Origin: Adiantum capillus-veneris
Lineage: Eukaryota; Streptophyta; Polypodiopsida; Polypodiales; Pteridaceae
Assembly (NCBI GenBank): GCA_014529385.2
Contig: CM043953.1
Coordinates: 81,228,338 to 81,292,337 of the forward strand
DNA: 64,000 bases
Reading direction: 5' to 3'
Within the stretch, counting starts at the first letter, position 1; each line of letters opens with the position of its first letter. The position numbers and the translations under genes are program-made. Below are positions 21,841 through 33,185 of this stretch, piece after piece. The notes below the pieces were generated by a model. That model saw only the letters and a list, made by a program, of their open reading frames with translations. It did no database searches and was not told the DNA's origin.

Positions 21841-23290
21841 GATGAGGTTTTTGACTACATTGAGAGAGATGGTGATAGAGGTGCACAGCTAGCAGGGACA
21901 TGGATTCCACTATTGTTATATGCTGATGATATTGTTTTGATTTCTGACTCTCCGGAGGGGATGCAACGTCAACTGGATGCTTTGCATAGGTTTGCCCAAG
22001 AAAGTGGTTTGTCCGTCAACCTTGGTAAAACCAAGGTCATGGTTTTTAATACCACCCCACAGTGCATCAGGAGGTCCGCGCCCGCCTTCACATACGAACA
22101 GGAGAAGGTGGAGTATACAGATGCTTACACTTACCTTGGAGTGGTTTTCAGTGGACCAGCATTTTCATAGAGAAGGGCAGAAGAGACTAGATTGACCAGA
22201 GCCCATGCAGCATTGGGTAAATTGGAAAGGATGTGTTCACAGGTTCAGTTTCAGGAGCCTCGGACGAAGCTCTGGCTCTTTGACACTTTGGTGGCCTTTG
22301 TATTGCTCTATGGAGCTGAGATTTGGGGACCTTCACTGGACCATCATGGGAGGACAGGCCGCAATGATGGATGGAGGGACATGGAGAAGCCTCTGGTCTC
22401 TATGATCTCACGGCTCATTAAGGCCAAGACTTCAGTACCACGTGCTATTATACGAGCAGAGCTAGCTGCCTCCCCACTGGTAGTTGAGGCGCTCACCAGA
22501 TCTGTCTCCTTCATACACCGCATGTGGGAACTTCCCAGAGACAGATATGCACGCCTTGCATTTGAGTCTTCTCGACGGTTAGCCGTGCAGGGAGATACAG
22601 CATGCTCGTATGGGGAGATGGAAGTCATGGTTTCAGGCGCATGGATTCAGTATAGACAGATTGCCTCCTTTCCAGTACTCACTGGATGCGCCCTCTGTGA
22701 CTCTTACACAATCCGAGATCACCAGGCTCATTCGCCAGGACTTGACTCAGCTAGACACCAAGAGGACATGGATACAGCCAATTCAAGAGCTAGGCACGAA
22801 GATGGCTTTCTACAGAGAGCATCTCCTCCAACTTACGGAGGATGGTTTTGTGACGAGGCCCAGATAAATGGACACTCACCTATCTCATGGGATACGATGT
22901 GCTATTGGCCAGATACGCACATCTTCACACCAGCTGCGGATCGAGACTGGGAGATACAGCAGAATACCAGCAGAGGCCAAGACATGCCCCCTGTGTGACA
23001 TCGAGCCTGAGACAGACAGAGTTGCACTACACATGCCACTGCCCCGTCTACTACGAGATACGAGGCCGCTTCCATTGCTTGTTCAGAGAGGGCTTTGGAC
23101 CATTCTCTAGAGTCATGCCCTATGAGGATCAGAGATGCCTGGGTTTGTTTTTGCTCGAGCTACGCAGACACACAGAGAGCTTGATGAGAGGAAAGACTAG
23201 CCAGTCTCAGAGACAGATCACAGACTTCTATTTGCATACCGATTCTTGATTAGCACCCCGTTGGTTAGTGTGAGCACATTCTAAGATTTG
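21841..23290 (+). mobile_element. 5'-truncated LINE copy 2
   Basis: The copy begins abruptly in the RT domain just after motif B (DEVFDYIERDG, corresponding to 19914 of copy 1). It contains YADDIVLIS, the thumb region and the C-terminal Cys/His region. Breaks include TAG after VFSGPAFS (22168-22170), a frameshift near 22620, a TAA after TRPR (22865-22867) and disruption in CPLC...ETDRVALHM. It differs at many silent and replacement sites from copy 1, so it is a separate insertion. It ends near 23290 at the LTR beginning TGTAATGTGC. Confidence 0.8.
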
Positions 23291-24739
23291 TGTAATGTGC
23301 AGCGGAAGTGAATGATGGTGTATGGCTCAGGATGAGTGATCAATGGGTGCTCAAGGTTCCTGTTATTGACGGGAAGGGAGAGCCTTCCTTGACTTAATGA
23401 GAGAATGTGCAATGACCAAAACACGAGAGCGGAAGGCAACTGTGAATGAGTGTGCAAAGAGTGCTAGAGAGAGAGACAAGAAACGACACCAGATGGGGTC
23501 CCAAACCCCCTCCAGATGGGATCTGTCTCCTTCTATGGAGCTGAGATTTGGGGACCTTCACTGGACCATCATGGGAGGACAGGCCGCAGTGATGGATGGA
23601 GGGACATGGAGAAGCCTCTGGTCTCTATGATCTCGCAGCTCATTAAGGCCAAGACTTCAGTACCACATGCTATTATACGAGCAGAGCTAGCTGCCTCCCC
23701 ACTGGTGGTTGAGGCGCTCACCAGATCTGTCTCCTTCATACACCGCATGTGGGAACTTCCCAGAGACAGATATGCACGCCTTGCATTTGAGTCTTCTCGA
23801 CGGTTAGCCGTGCAGGGAGATACAGCATGCTCGTATGGGGAGATGGAAGTCATGGTTTCAGGCGCATGGATTCAGTATAGACAGATTGCCTCCTTTCCAG
23901 TACTCATTGGATGCGCCCTCTGTGACTCTTACACAATCCGAGATCACCAGGCTCATTCGCCAGGACTTGACTCAGCTAGACACCAAGAGGACATGGATAC
24001 AGCCAATTCAGGAGCTAGGCACGAAGATGGCTTTCTACAGAGAGCATCTCCTCCAACTTACGGAGGATGGTTTTGTGACGAGGCCCAGATAAATGGACAC
24101 TCACCTATCTCATGGGATACGATGTGCTATTGGCCAGATACGCACATCTTCACACCAGCTACGATCGAGACTGGGAGATACAGCGGAATACCAGCAGAGG
24201 CCAAGACATGCCCCCTGTGTGACATCGAGCCTGAGACAGACAGAGTTGCACTACACATGCCACTGCCCCGTCTACTACGAGATACGAGGCCGCTTCCATT
24301 GCTTGTTCAGAGAGGGCATTGGACCATTCTCTAGAGTCATGCCGTATGAGGATCAGAGATGCCTGGGTTTGTTTTTGCTCGAGCTACGCAGACACACAGA
24401 GAGCTTGATGAGAGGAAAGACTAGCCAGTCTCAAAGACACATCACAGATTTCTATTTGCATACCGATTCTTGATTAGCACCCCGTTGGTTAGTGTGAGCA
24501 CATTCTAGGATTTGTGTAATGTGCAGCGGAAGTGAATGATGGTGTATGGCTTAGGATGAGTGATCAGTGGGTGCTCAAGGTTCCTGTTATTGACGGGAAG
24601 GGAGAGCCTTCCTTCACTTAATGAGAGAATGTGCAATGACCAAAACACGAGAGCGGAATGCAACTGTGAATGAGTGTGCAAAGAGTGCTAGAGAGAGAGA
24701 GACAAGAAACGACACCAGATGGGGTCCCAAACCCCCTCC

Positions 24740-24756
<17 letters not shown>
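22308..24756 (+). repeat. 1.22-kb tandem segmental duplication
   Basis: 22308-23532 is repeated at 23533-24756 with offset 1225, falling to 1224 after a 1-bp deletion near 24163. The unit comprises the LINE tail (from CTATGGAGCTGAG) plus the first about 225 bp of the adjoining LTR. The left junction of copy 2 (about 23514-23533) carries short filler resembling nearby sequence (AGATGGGATCTGTCTCC). Copies differ at only a handful of bases, so the duplication is much younger than the LINE insertion. Confidence 0.9.
23291..23515 (+). mobile_element. Truncated LTR (family S), first tandem copy
   Basis: It starts TGTAATGTGCAGCGG, like the complete solo LTR at 37342, and matches its first about 225 bp (GAGCCTTCCTTGACTTAATG, then ACACCAGATGGGGTCCCAAA). 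It is cut off by the tandem-duplication junction. Confidence 0.8.
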
Positions 24757-24777
<21 letters not shown>

Positions 24778-24935
24778 TCTCTATTGCTAGAGAAGTATTT
24801 GCTTTAGATTGCACAAAGGTCTGTTACAATGCTTCTGGATGCTATGATGCTAATGAGGCTATGTCAACAACAACGGATGATGACGACGACAACGACAACA
24901 ATACTAAGGCTAAAAACTGAAAATGCGAGGGATCT
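24515..24935 (+). mobile_element. Truncated LTR (family S), second tandem copy
   Basis: It matches 37342 onward for about 400 bp, through ATTGCTAGAGAAGTATTTGC and a GAC-rich segment to GCTAAAAACTGAAAATGC. A homopolymer of about 36 C (24739-24775) replaces the short C-rich linker of the complete copy. The match fades after about 24935. Confidence 0.75.
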
Positions 24936-26441
24936 GCAACTGAATCACCGTTGGTGCAGCCAAAGTTGGTCCGTGTTGGGAAGCGTGCAATGTGATGTTG
25001 TGTATGCTGACATGTGCATGGTAAAGGGTTGAAGCCAATATGGAAGACCTGGGCAGGACAGTGGCAGCGGAAATGTATGCTTAAGGTGGTTTTTTAGGCC
25101 AGGAAGACCTCCAAAGTGGGCTAATTGGGATGGCAGGTCAAAGTGCCCGAGATGTTGAGTTAGTGCTCTAGAATGTGGTCTCCGAGATGCTCTAGGAGCC
25201 CGTCCAGATGGCTCGTCAAACGAAGCCATGGTGTGCGAGATATGCCGGTTTAAATTTAAAAGGTCTTGCAGATTCGCGACGGGCAAGGCAGAAGGGGATA
25301 GGTAGCCCGAGCTGAAACAGGAAAGTAGGTGTGTAAAGCTTGAGTTGTGGTGCATGCCGGTCTTTCCAGATCATCAATCGAGGCTCTAGAGTGCAAGTTA
25401 TTGGCAGGTGAATGTTTATCGCGGGCCAGTTATGGGCCAACTTGTCAGCACTAGGAGGCGTGCCAACTGGGAAGTTTTTGGCCTCGACCAGATTCCAGAA
25501 TGGCATATGCATTGTGGGATTAGTCGGAATTGACGGCATGTCAAACGGAGCCCGGACCATGCGGATATTGAGGACTTAAGTTTGTGCCATATCACGGTGA
25601 TGCGGTGCCAGGTAATCCTTTCCAGTTTTGGTCGCAACGAAGGGAGGGCTTGGAGAAGTCAAGATGAGGCGAATTTCTCACGATTTGGAGCCGGCACAAC
25701 AGAGTTTCAATGTGGCTTGATGCAATGGGTACTCGGCGAATCGACATGGAAGCAGCGACAGCATGGGAAATGGATGCTAAAGAACCCCTCAGTTAAAAAT
25801 GGAAAAAGAAATGGTGGTTGGGGTTTGGAAAGAAAAGGGATGCTAATACTTAAGGGAAGTACCAAAAATAGTCCCAACACTGTTGATAAAAGTTAGCTTT
25901 TTTTAGAAAGTGTGGATGGAGAACTCTCAAAGGGAAAAAAACAAGCCATGATTTAAGAGAGAAAAAGAAGAAGCAAGGGAGCAGCGACGGCGCCATTGTT
26001 GCCCCTTGAGAGTAAAAAAGAGAAGGGCAAGGGTTTTCTAGAAAAGGGCCCAAGGAGTATTTTTAGGGGGAGACTGTTTTCGAACAACGAGAGCTCCTTG
26101 ACCTTCTTCTTCTTTTGGCTCTATCGAACATGAAGCGAGCCCAAGAGGGGTTTTTTCTTCGGGCCAAAGGGAGCTCAAGAGAGAAGAGAGCTCGAGTGTG
26201 TGCTTTTGCAACGAAGGTAGGAGGAGAGAGGCTCCATCACAGTGATGGCACCAACGAGGGCTGCGGCGGTCCGGATTTTTATGCCCGTCGAGGTTGTGCC
26301 GATAAAGCCGGTTGTAATTGGCCATCTTGGATAAAGAGAAACAAGGATTGTCTGCATTCTAGCGTCATTTCCTCTTCCCCCCCTCTGTTCTACAGCTCTT
26401 GTGCTTGTGTGTACGCAATGTCGGGTGTGTGTGTAGGCAAG
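24936..26441. other. Intronic sequence without a recognised gene
   Basis: Moderately long open stretches occur on both strands (for example 25355-24945 minus and 26115-26537 plus), but none carries a domain signature and the plus one runs into an LTR. It is probably the interior of a decayed LTR element. Confidence 0.4.
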
Positions 26442-27079
26442 TGTAACAAACTGCTGACGTGTCAAAGCCTAAAGAATGGAGTCAACGTACAGATGTGGCT
26501 GAGGGGCCTAAACCCTAATGTCTGCCAGAAACCCTAACTGCTGAAACCCTAATGCTGGAAACCCTAACCCTAAAACCTGCAAACCCTAATTCTGAAAACC
26601 CTAACCCTAAAACCTGCAAACCCTAATCTCTGCCAAAAACCCTAACCCTAATCCTTAGGCAACAGACAAATTTCAAAAATTGCGTTGACATGATGACATG
26701 GTAGGCTGTACGGATTTCCGTAAATTGCGCTAGCAGCTTTTTGGCTTTGCTTTTGAACCAGAAGCTTTTGAGTTTTAAAGGCTTTTTACTATAACTGCTT
26801 TTCAGGCCAAGGGCCTTTAAATATGAAGCTAGGGCTCATTCTCTGGCATGCTTCAGTACGAAGGTGCAGAGTCTGGAGTACCAGCTTGTACTGTGTTGAT
26901 GCAATATAAAGAAATACCGAAAGGGGCGCCAAGGTCTGGGGCCAATACTCTCTGGGGTGGAATTCCGCCACTCCGTGTCGCGTGTCGTCTCTCTCTCCAT
27001 TTCAGTTCAGTTGTTATTTGAAGTGCTTAAAGTTGTTCAGTCTATTCTTTTCTATTGGCACGTGGTGCCCGCCTTGTGA
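26442..27079 (+). mobile_element. LTR (family T, TGTAAC subtype), copy a
   Basis: It starts TGTAACAAACTGCTGACG and shares internal blocks with copies at 32099, 36432 and 37083. Shared blocks include AGGCCAAGGGCCTTTAAATA, GGCTCATTCTCTGGCATGC, AAAGAAATACCGAAAGGGGC and GGCACGTGGTGCCCG. AAGGGCCTTTAAATATGA followed by GGCTCATTCTCTGG may be the promoter region. The 3' end is less certain (TTGTGA near 27079). Confidence 0.7.
26508..26660 (+). repeat. Interstitial telomere-like repeats within LTR copy a
   Basis: About a dozen CCCTAA/AAACCCTAA-type motifs lie in 150 bp, such as AAACCCTAACCCTAAAACC. The spacers are irregular (CTGCTG, TCTGAA, CTCTGCCA). The related LTR copies have only one or two such motifs at this position, so the cluster expanded in this copy. 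Confidence 0.85.
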
Positions 27080-27549
27080 AAGCAAGTGTGGCCGATTCGA
27101 ACCGATGGTGCCTTGTTGCAAAGAGAGAGAAAGAGGATCTCGGTGCGTGTGGAAAGCGGTGGAATGTGTCGTGCGGAGGCTATGTGTTAAATGGCGGTCT
27201 GGTACAGTGTGGTTGAGTTGACAAGTGTACAGGCAGTGGTCTGCTAGCAAGAATATGCCTTTTGGAGGTGTTTTTCGAGAGGACAGGGGTGTTGTGGTTA
27301 TTGAGCTATATAGCGGCAATTGTTTGTGTGTAAGGCGTGTTCCCCATTCCCCCTCTCTATCTTCTGGAGCCCCCACGGAGGAGCACGCTGATTGCTCCCT
27401 CGTGATGCATTTGTAAGCGAACAGCAGAGTGCTTGCCCGATTTTCAGTGGTGATGAAGATGAAATGAGTGGCTCGTAAATTTCACACGTGGAGTGACGAA
27501 GAAAAGGTGGAGACAGTGCCGTTGGTAGCGAGGTAAAGCAAAAGCCTGG

Positions 27550-28225
27550 TTTGATGGTTTGAAAGCTACACATAAGCAAGACTTGATTGGTTTCCAAGAC
27601 CGGTTTTCTACACAGGTTTTGCAAGGTGGTGTCCGATGTTGAAGTGGATACAAGGAACAAAGGCATACGACAGGATGTGAGTGAAAATTTTGATGCTTTT
27701 GTGGATAAGTTTGAAGCATGCTGGAGAGATCTGGTGGCTGTTACCCAAGTGGCCAATGCACAATTCTTCAAGCGGGAGAAGTCCTAGGTTGTCTGCATCC
27801 GTACATTCGAGAGAAGGTTAGCTATGAAGATCCGAGAGGCTATGCCAAGGCTGTCAGAATTGCCAAGGTGAAGAGCAAGAAAATGAAAGAAAGTTGGAGT
27901 TAGGATTATTAAAGCCTACAGATTGTGTGTTTGTTGCGACAGCAGGGTGTTCTATGGACCAATCATGGATGGTGCCAAATGTGCGAAGGGCGGAGCCTGC
28001 TAAGGTAAGGCCTTCGATCAATTATGTTCCTTTGGAGTTGCCTATTTGTGAGGTGCCCGTGTCGATTGTGGAGGAGCTCGTCAACGGAGATGAGCTTTTT
28101 GTTAAAGAAGATCTGTATGCAGAGGAAATACCAGATGCCAAGTGCCCAGTGCAGCCAAAAGAGGTGGAGCATGTTCTTATGGAGTGCTTGTACGAAAGGG
28201 TAACAAATCGCAGCCAATTGTAGGT
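27550..28225 (+). pseudogene. Degenerate gag-like region following LTR copy a
   Basis: Across two frames the strand reads FVDKFEACWRDLVAVTQV, then ANAQFFKRE, then GCLHPYIREKVSYEDPRGYA and KAVRIAKVKSKKMKE. This is a retrotransposon gag pattern, with a frameshift near 27785. A following open stretch (27894-28223) has no recognised domain but sits where linker/protease would be. It is in the right place and orientation to be the gag of the element headed by the LTR at 26442. Confidence 0.5.
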
Positions 28226-29639
28226 GTCGAGAGCTTCAGGTTTAAGGACAAGACGATGGTCCAGCTTTTGTGGAGCAACTAGAGGATGATGATGCTGATA
28301 TCGAATCGGCCTATGGTGAACATGATGATGCTACAAGCTGGAGTTCTGGGAAACAAGCGAGGAGGATAGAGATACGAGCTGGGAGACAAAATCCAAAGAG
28401 CCGGTGTTGGTAAAGGTAAAGTTACCTTGTTATATGCATGAAGATGTGGTGGTTGCCACCATGAATGAAGAGCGGGTAAGAGTGTCGGAGCTTGGAAATG
28501 GAGACATGCAAATGAGGTGTGATGTGTGGCACCATTGCTGATGACGATGCTTGTCAAGGTAGCTGTGAAAGGTGCTTTGATTGTACAGAAGGTATAGGGT
28601 TTTTGTCACGAGCACGTGGCAGTTGTTAACTATGTCACGAGGACGTGGCGACTGCTAACCTTAGTTGTTGGTTTCTTTCCAATGATTTTTGTTTTATTTT
28701 TGAGACCCTCTTTTTGAAGTTGCAATTGGTTGGACATTGTATGGCAGGGTAGATGGTCAGATGACCGGTGGGAGCACAACGAATGCATCTCCTAGAAATT
28801 ACCGAACTGCTATTTTGGGCCATGAAATGTGTTCGCGTCATTACCTTCGGAATGACAAGGGGAACATTTTACAACTCTGCCGCGAAGTCAGTTGGGTTAC
28901 CAGTCGGGAGATTTTTAGGCAGCAACCCCGAAACGGGAAAATGTCTGTAAACGCGCCAAGTGGCACATTCCTGTGCACTTTCCTCTTGCATCAAGAAGTG
29001 GCACTGATTTTTAAGCTGGGAGAGGTCTCATTTTGCAATTGTCACAGGTTGAGAGCTATGGAGTGCTTCCTTACCACTCTATGTACGGTGTGGTGCTAGG
29101 AGTGATGCCCTGCACACTACACACTGCTCTCTCTCTCCCCTACGTGCAGTTATGTGATGCCCCACAAGAGGGCTCTTCAATTGACTGATGTACAGCTATG
29201 TGGTTTCATGCTTTTGTGCTGAGGCAAGAGCCTCCTTGAGCAGGAACAAGGGTAGCTAATTGCTACTCCAAAGCAGGCACCAGTGAGGGTCATAACCTCA
29301 CCGTACAGGTGCGTTTTCAGTCCTGTGTATGTGCTGTAATTTGACTGTTTTTCAGCCATACGAACGCCAGAACCATTGGGAACAGTGCCCCACTGACAAA
29401 GGACAGTTCGGGGACTGTTTAGGACTGAAAACAGGACAAAAACCAATAAATACAGCGTCCTGAATTTACTATTTTTGGGCAGGAATCAGAGGGTTTATGG
29501 CAATGGAAGTGAGTTCCAACAGGGGAATTGGTTTCGCGCAAGTTTTGGGGTTGTTATGCTGCCGAGATTTGGTCAAAACAGGTGGTATCTAGCTGGATAC
29601 ACGTAAAGGATTCCCAGGACTCAACTATATAATTTACCC

Positions 29640-29700
29640 TCTCAAAGTATAAAGAAATATCGAAAGGGGCACCAAGTTTGGGGCCTACAAGTTGTCGGCG
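29640..29700 (+). mobile_element. Small fragment of a family-T-like LTR
   Basis: TATAAAGAAATATCGAAAGG followed by GGCACCAAGTTTGGGGCC matches the conserved block of the family-T LTRs. The flanks do not match, so this is a related LTR or a chimeric fragment. A CT microsatellite follows at 29780-29799. Confidence 0.5.
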
Positions 29701-29960
29701 TCTGCTCGGAGCATTCCAGCTTCCGAGCCATGTGTGTGCTTGAGCATTAATTCCCGTTGCACGTTCCTTTCGCAAAGTACTCTCTCTCTCTCTCTCTCTG
29801 TGTCTAAAGTAAAGTAAAGAATTTCGGGTGAAAGCCAAAGTCCACCGCCCTATGGGCCGGTTTCAAGGTTCCGTTGTTGGGACATCAATCACTTTTTCCT
29901 CAAAGAGTGAGCCTCGGTTGTTTTGGGTAAAGACAGAGTACAGGAACGCGGGATTACACT

Positions 29961-30314
29961 ATGGCTGACAAGGGGAAGGGCATTATGGAAGAGGGTTCCT
30001 CTTTGAAGGACAGACAGGAAACTGCTATGGTGTTCGAGATTGGCGAGAGCTCACGGCCACGTCAGTTTATACCTCCAGTTGATGTCAATGTCCCTCCAAT
30101 AGTACAGGGCTTTATGACTTGGCAACTTGAGGATGATGCGTTTAGGACTCAGTTAGTTGCCGTGGTGAATGTCTTTTCGCAACTGATGCAAAATCCAAGG
30201 TTTATGGAGTTCTTGCAAGCGCCACCAGTGCAACAGCAAAATAGGCAACCTACACCGCGAACAAAGCTTGTTGAGGCTCAAGCCCAAGTACTCTATGCGA
30301 CTCCGCAGGATTAG
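29961..30314 (+). pseudogene. Gag N-terminal fragment (117 codons)
   Basis: ATG-initiated, Gln-rich and acidic: MADKGKGIMEEGSSL, then IVQGFMTWQLEDDAF, LMQNPRFMEFLQ and PPVQQQNRQP. It resembles the disordered N-terminal part of plant gypsy Gag rather than a host protein and follows an LTR-like leader. It ends at a TAG near 30312 before any capsid core. Function as an independent gene is unlikely. Confidence 0.45.
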
Positions 30315-30494
30315 GAACACTCGCATGTTGCGGAGTCAGGGGCTCCAAAACAGGTTCCTCCCGTGTTTGAACATGTGGCTAGTGTTAGAAACCAAGGTAT
30401 AGAATTTCCATGAGCTCACCCCCTTACAACTTAAAAATATAGCTAACAAATCAACAAGTCAAAGTAGCAAGAAAGGTGTTACCCTATTATGGTA

Positions 30495-30694
30495 GTGATG
30501 TGTGTGAACACGCTTAGGACTGTCGGGGTATTTTTTTCCCTCTCTAAGAGGTTTTTTTCACCGAGCTTGTACATGCACACATCACTCTAGGGAAATATCT
30601 TTGTATTGGCACACTCTGTGTTGTGTGCTTTTGAGCTTCTTCTCCATCTTCACGTGCATTGCTACATCCATATTTCCAAAATTGGTATCAAAGA
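30495..30694 (+). mobile_element. Copia 5' LTR (partial) with primer-binding site
   Basis: TGTGTGAACACGCTTAGGAC through ATCTTCACGTGCATTGC matches the segment 40570-41200. It is directly followed by TGGTATCAAAG at 30683, an initiator-Met tRNA primer-binding site. It is therefore probably the 5' LTR of the copia element whose pol and 3' LTR lie at 39180-41210, some 9 kb away, with later insertions in between. Confidence 0.65.
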
Positions 30695-30911
30695 AGGCTT
30701 CCATATCCAGGGCATCGTCGCTCAAAACCTTCCAGCTCACATTTTCCAATTGAGGTGATTTTTGGTGAGCATTCGCATGGCAATATAACCTTTGGGCTCA
30801 TTTTGAGCCCAGCTTAATTCGAGCCCATTTCAACCTCTGTTTCCACTCGTTCTTTTCTGAAAGTTTTTTGACAATGCAGATTTCTGCAACACAAGCACTT
30901 TGTAGTCTTCT

Positions 30912-31985
30912 TGTCACGTGACACATCCAACCATATGTGTCCGTGGACAAGCTACAGCATGACCAAGGTTCAATTCAGTCAAGTCAATCTAGAATAGGAA
31001 GTGATCTGGCACTTTTGTGAGTCTGTTCGCAGACCGTGCATGACCTGACACTTAAGAGTAGATGCATATCCTCTGGTTGCACACTGCACGATCATCAACA
31101 TTACCATCAGAATCCATCAGGAGCATTTTCCAATGCATTCAACCTATTTTCCCTATTTTTGACATTTTTCACTTATTATTTTTAAGTGACTTGTGTTGAG
31201 AATTGGGTAGGGCAATTTGCATAAGATAATATATAAGGAAACCAAAGCTTGCACTTTCTGGCAGAAGAGGCAGCAGGAGCACTGCTCAACAAGCAACTTC
31301 ATCACCAACACCCCTGGCGTTTTTCCCCTCAAGGTTAAGCATCAGATTTTCAGCATTAAGCACCAGCGCTTACATCAGCATCAAACCTGCGTTTTCAGCC
31401 CCATCAGATCTGCGTTTTTAGACACCAGCAGCCAGCATTTTTTATGACCATGACCAGCGTTTTTGAGGACAGCATTTCAGCGTTTTATGAACAGCAAAAC
31501 CAGCGCAAGAGAGCCCCTACAGATCAGCGGATTCAGCCTTTCAGATCAGGGTTTTCCTCTGCAGTAAAATCAGCAGCAGACCAGCGATTTCTTCAGCCAT
31601 AAGACAGCAGCAAAACCAGCGTTTCCAATAGATCTGTCATCATCACCGTTCTCGTCGTCACCGTCGACTTCGGCATAGCAATACTTAGAATCATTGCATC
31701 AACACCTTGTACCAGATTGTGCAATCAATAGTAGACCACTCTCGCCATCGAGAGTGGGGCCCTTGGAGGAGGGTTTTACAACTTTCCGGTGTCGTATTCT
31801 CTTCTCTCTCTATCTCTCAGTCTCAACACCTTCATTCACAGTGTTCATTCACTTTGTTTGTGATCACTTGCACTCTCTCATTAAAGAACGGAAGGCTCTC
31901 CCTTCCCTAAGTAAAAGGAACCTTGAGCACAGTTCGGAGCACCCATCTTGAGCAAAGTTCAACATTCATTCCGTTGCACCTTACA
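30912..31985 (-). mobile_element. Solo LTR (family S), inverted, with perfect target duplication
   Basis: On the plus strand it reads TGTCACGTG...CTTACA. Reversed, it aligns end to end with the solo LTR at 37342-38436. It is flanked by identical 5-bp duplications CTTCT (30907-30911 and 31986-31990). 1,074 bp long. Its interior (about 31320-31630) has many dispersed CAGCGTTTT-type motifs. No internal domain remains, so this is a product of LTR-LTR recombination. Confidence 0.85.
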
Positions 31986-32098
31986 CTTCTATTGTGGGTT
32001 ATGCTACATAGCACAGGTTTGCTTTGTGCAGTTTTTCTTCAATACAATATAGATTACTACAAAATGGGCACTTTGTAGTCTGTTGTGGAGTGTGCTAC

Positions 32099-32787
32099 TG
32101 TCACAAATTGCTGACATGTCAAGCCACTGAAGAACGGAGCCAACCTGTAGATCCCGGCCCAGGGGCCTAAAGCCTAAGACTACACAACAGAAGAAGAAGA
32201 AGAAGTCCTACCAACTTATGGGACCCCATCCGATGGGGCCCAAGGGACCTAAAGGCACTAAAATTAAAGCGGAGCCAACCCGCACAAAGTGTAGAAGATG
32301 ATGGTGTGGTTGCTATACAAAACTCCCACAAAACGAGCTAACATGTTGATGTGGCAGACTGTACGGACAATCCTGCAATTCGCGCTAACAGTGCCACATG
32401 GCAGAAGTACTTTGACCACCCGTATTTGGACTTTCATGTAAACTGCTTTTCATAGGCCAAGGGCCTTTAAATATGAGCCAAGGGCTCATTCTCTGGCATA
32501 CTCTGCGTGAGGTGCAGAGGATGGAGTACCGGCGATGTATTGAGTTCAAGCAATATAAAGAAATACCAAAGGGGAGGAGTTCAAGCAATTTAAAGAAATA
32601 CCGAAAGGGGCGCCAAGGTTTGGGGCCAGTGCTCGCTGGGGTGGAACTCCGCCACTCCCTGTCTCGTGTCTCATGGCATCTCTTTCGGTTCGGTTATTAT
32701 TTGAAGTGCCTTAAAGTTGTTCGGTCTGTTCTTTTCCGTTGGCACGTAGTGCCCATCCCGTGACGGTGTGGTGCCCGTCTCATGACA
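32099..32787 (+). mobile_element. LTR (family T, TGTCAC subtype), copy b, with PBS
   Basis: It starts TGTCACAAATTGCTG and ends CTCATGACA, followed after 1 nt by TGGTATCAAAGC (32789-32800), an initiator-Met tRNA primer-binding site. This makes it a 5' LTR. The 689-bp LTR carries a local duplication of CAATATAAAGAAATACC (32555 and 32590). The promoter block CAAGGGCCTTTAAATATGAG lies at 32458-32477. Confidence 0.8.
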
Positions 32788-32999
32788 ATGGTATCAAAGC
32801 TTCAGGCTGTGCTTTTCTGAAAACATATCCGTCCTACCAAAGAGGAGACAGAGCAAATTGGCACTTCCAAAGTCTACTGGAAATTGTATTGAAGAATTTT
32901 CGTGTCCCGACCTCGATCTTATCAGCCACTCCCACCCTTACTTCGTCGCGCATCGGGCACGCTCCCCATCACTTTGTCTTATAGGGCATAAGCCATAAA

Positions 33000-33185
33000 G
33001 ATCACTTACATAAAAGGATCAAGGATTATTTTCAAGCAGTTGTTTTTCTTAGAGGCAGAGCCATGCATTGGTGGATGTTTATAGCTACCAAGCCGTACAC
33101 TCCAAGGACTTGGCAAGCTTTCAAGAAAATTTTTGCACGAAGTTACATGCCTTCAGACATCTTCCTTCGGATTGCAACTTATCAA
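33000..33185 (+). pseudogene. Gag capsid fragment, plus strand
   Basis: The strand reads VVFLRGRAMHWWMF, then YTPRTWQAFKKIFA, RSYMPSDIFLRIATY. The WW pair, TW..F and Y.P pattern is diagnostic of retrotransposon gag. It lies in sense after LTR copy b and its PBS, so it belongs to that element. It is cut off near 33190, where an oppositely oriented gag (33121-34845) begins. Confidence 0.65.

Noticed and set aside
26115-26537. A 140-codon plus-strand ORF as a host gene
   Set aside because: It runs across the LTR start at 26442, has no domain and overlaps an equally open minus frame.
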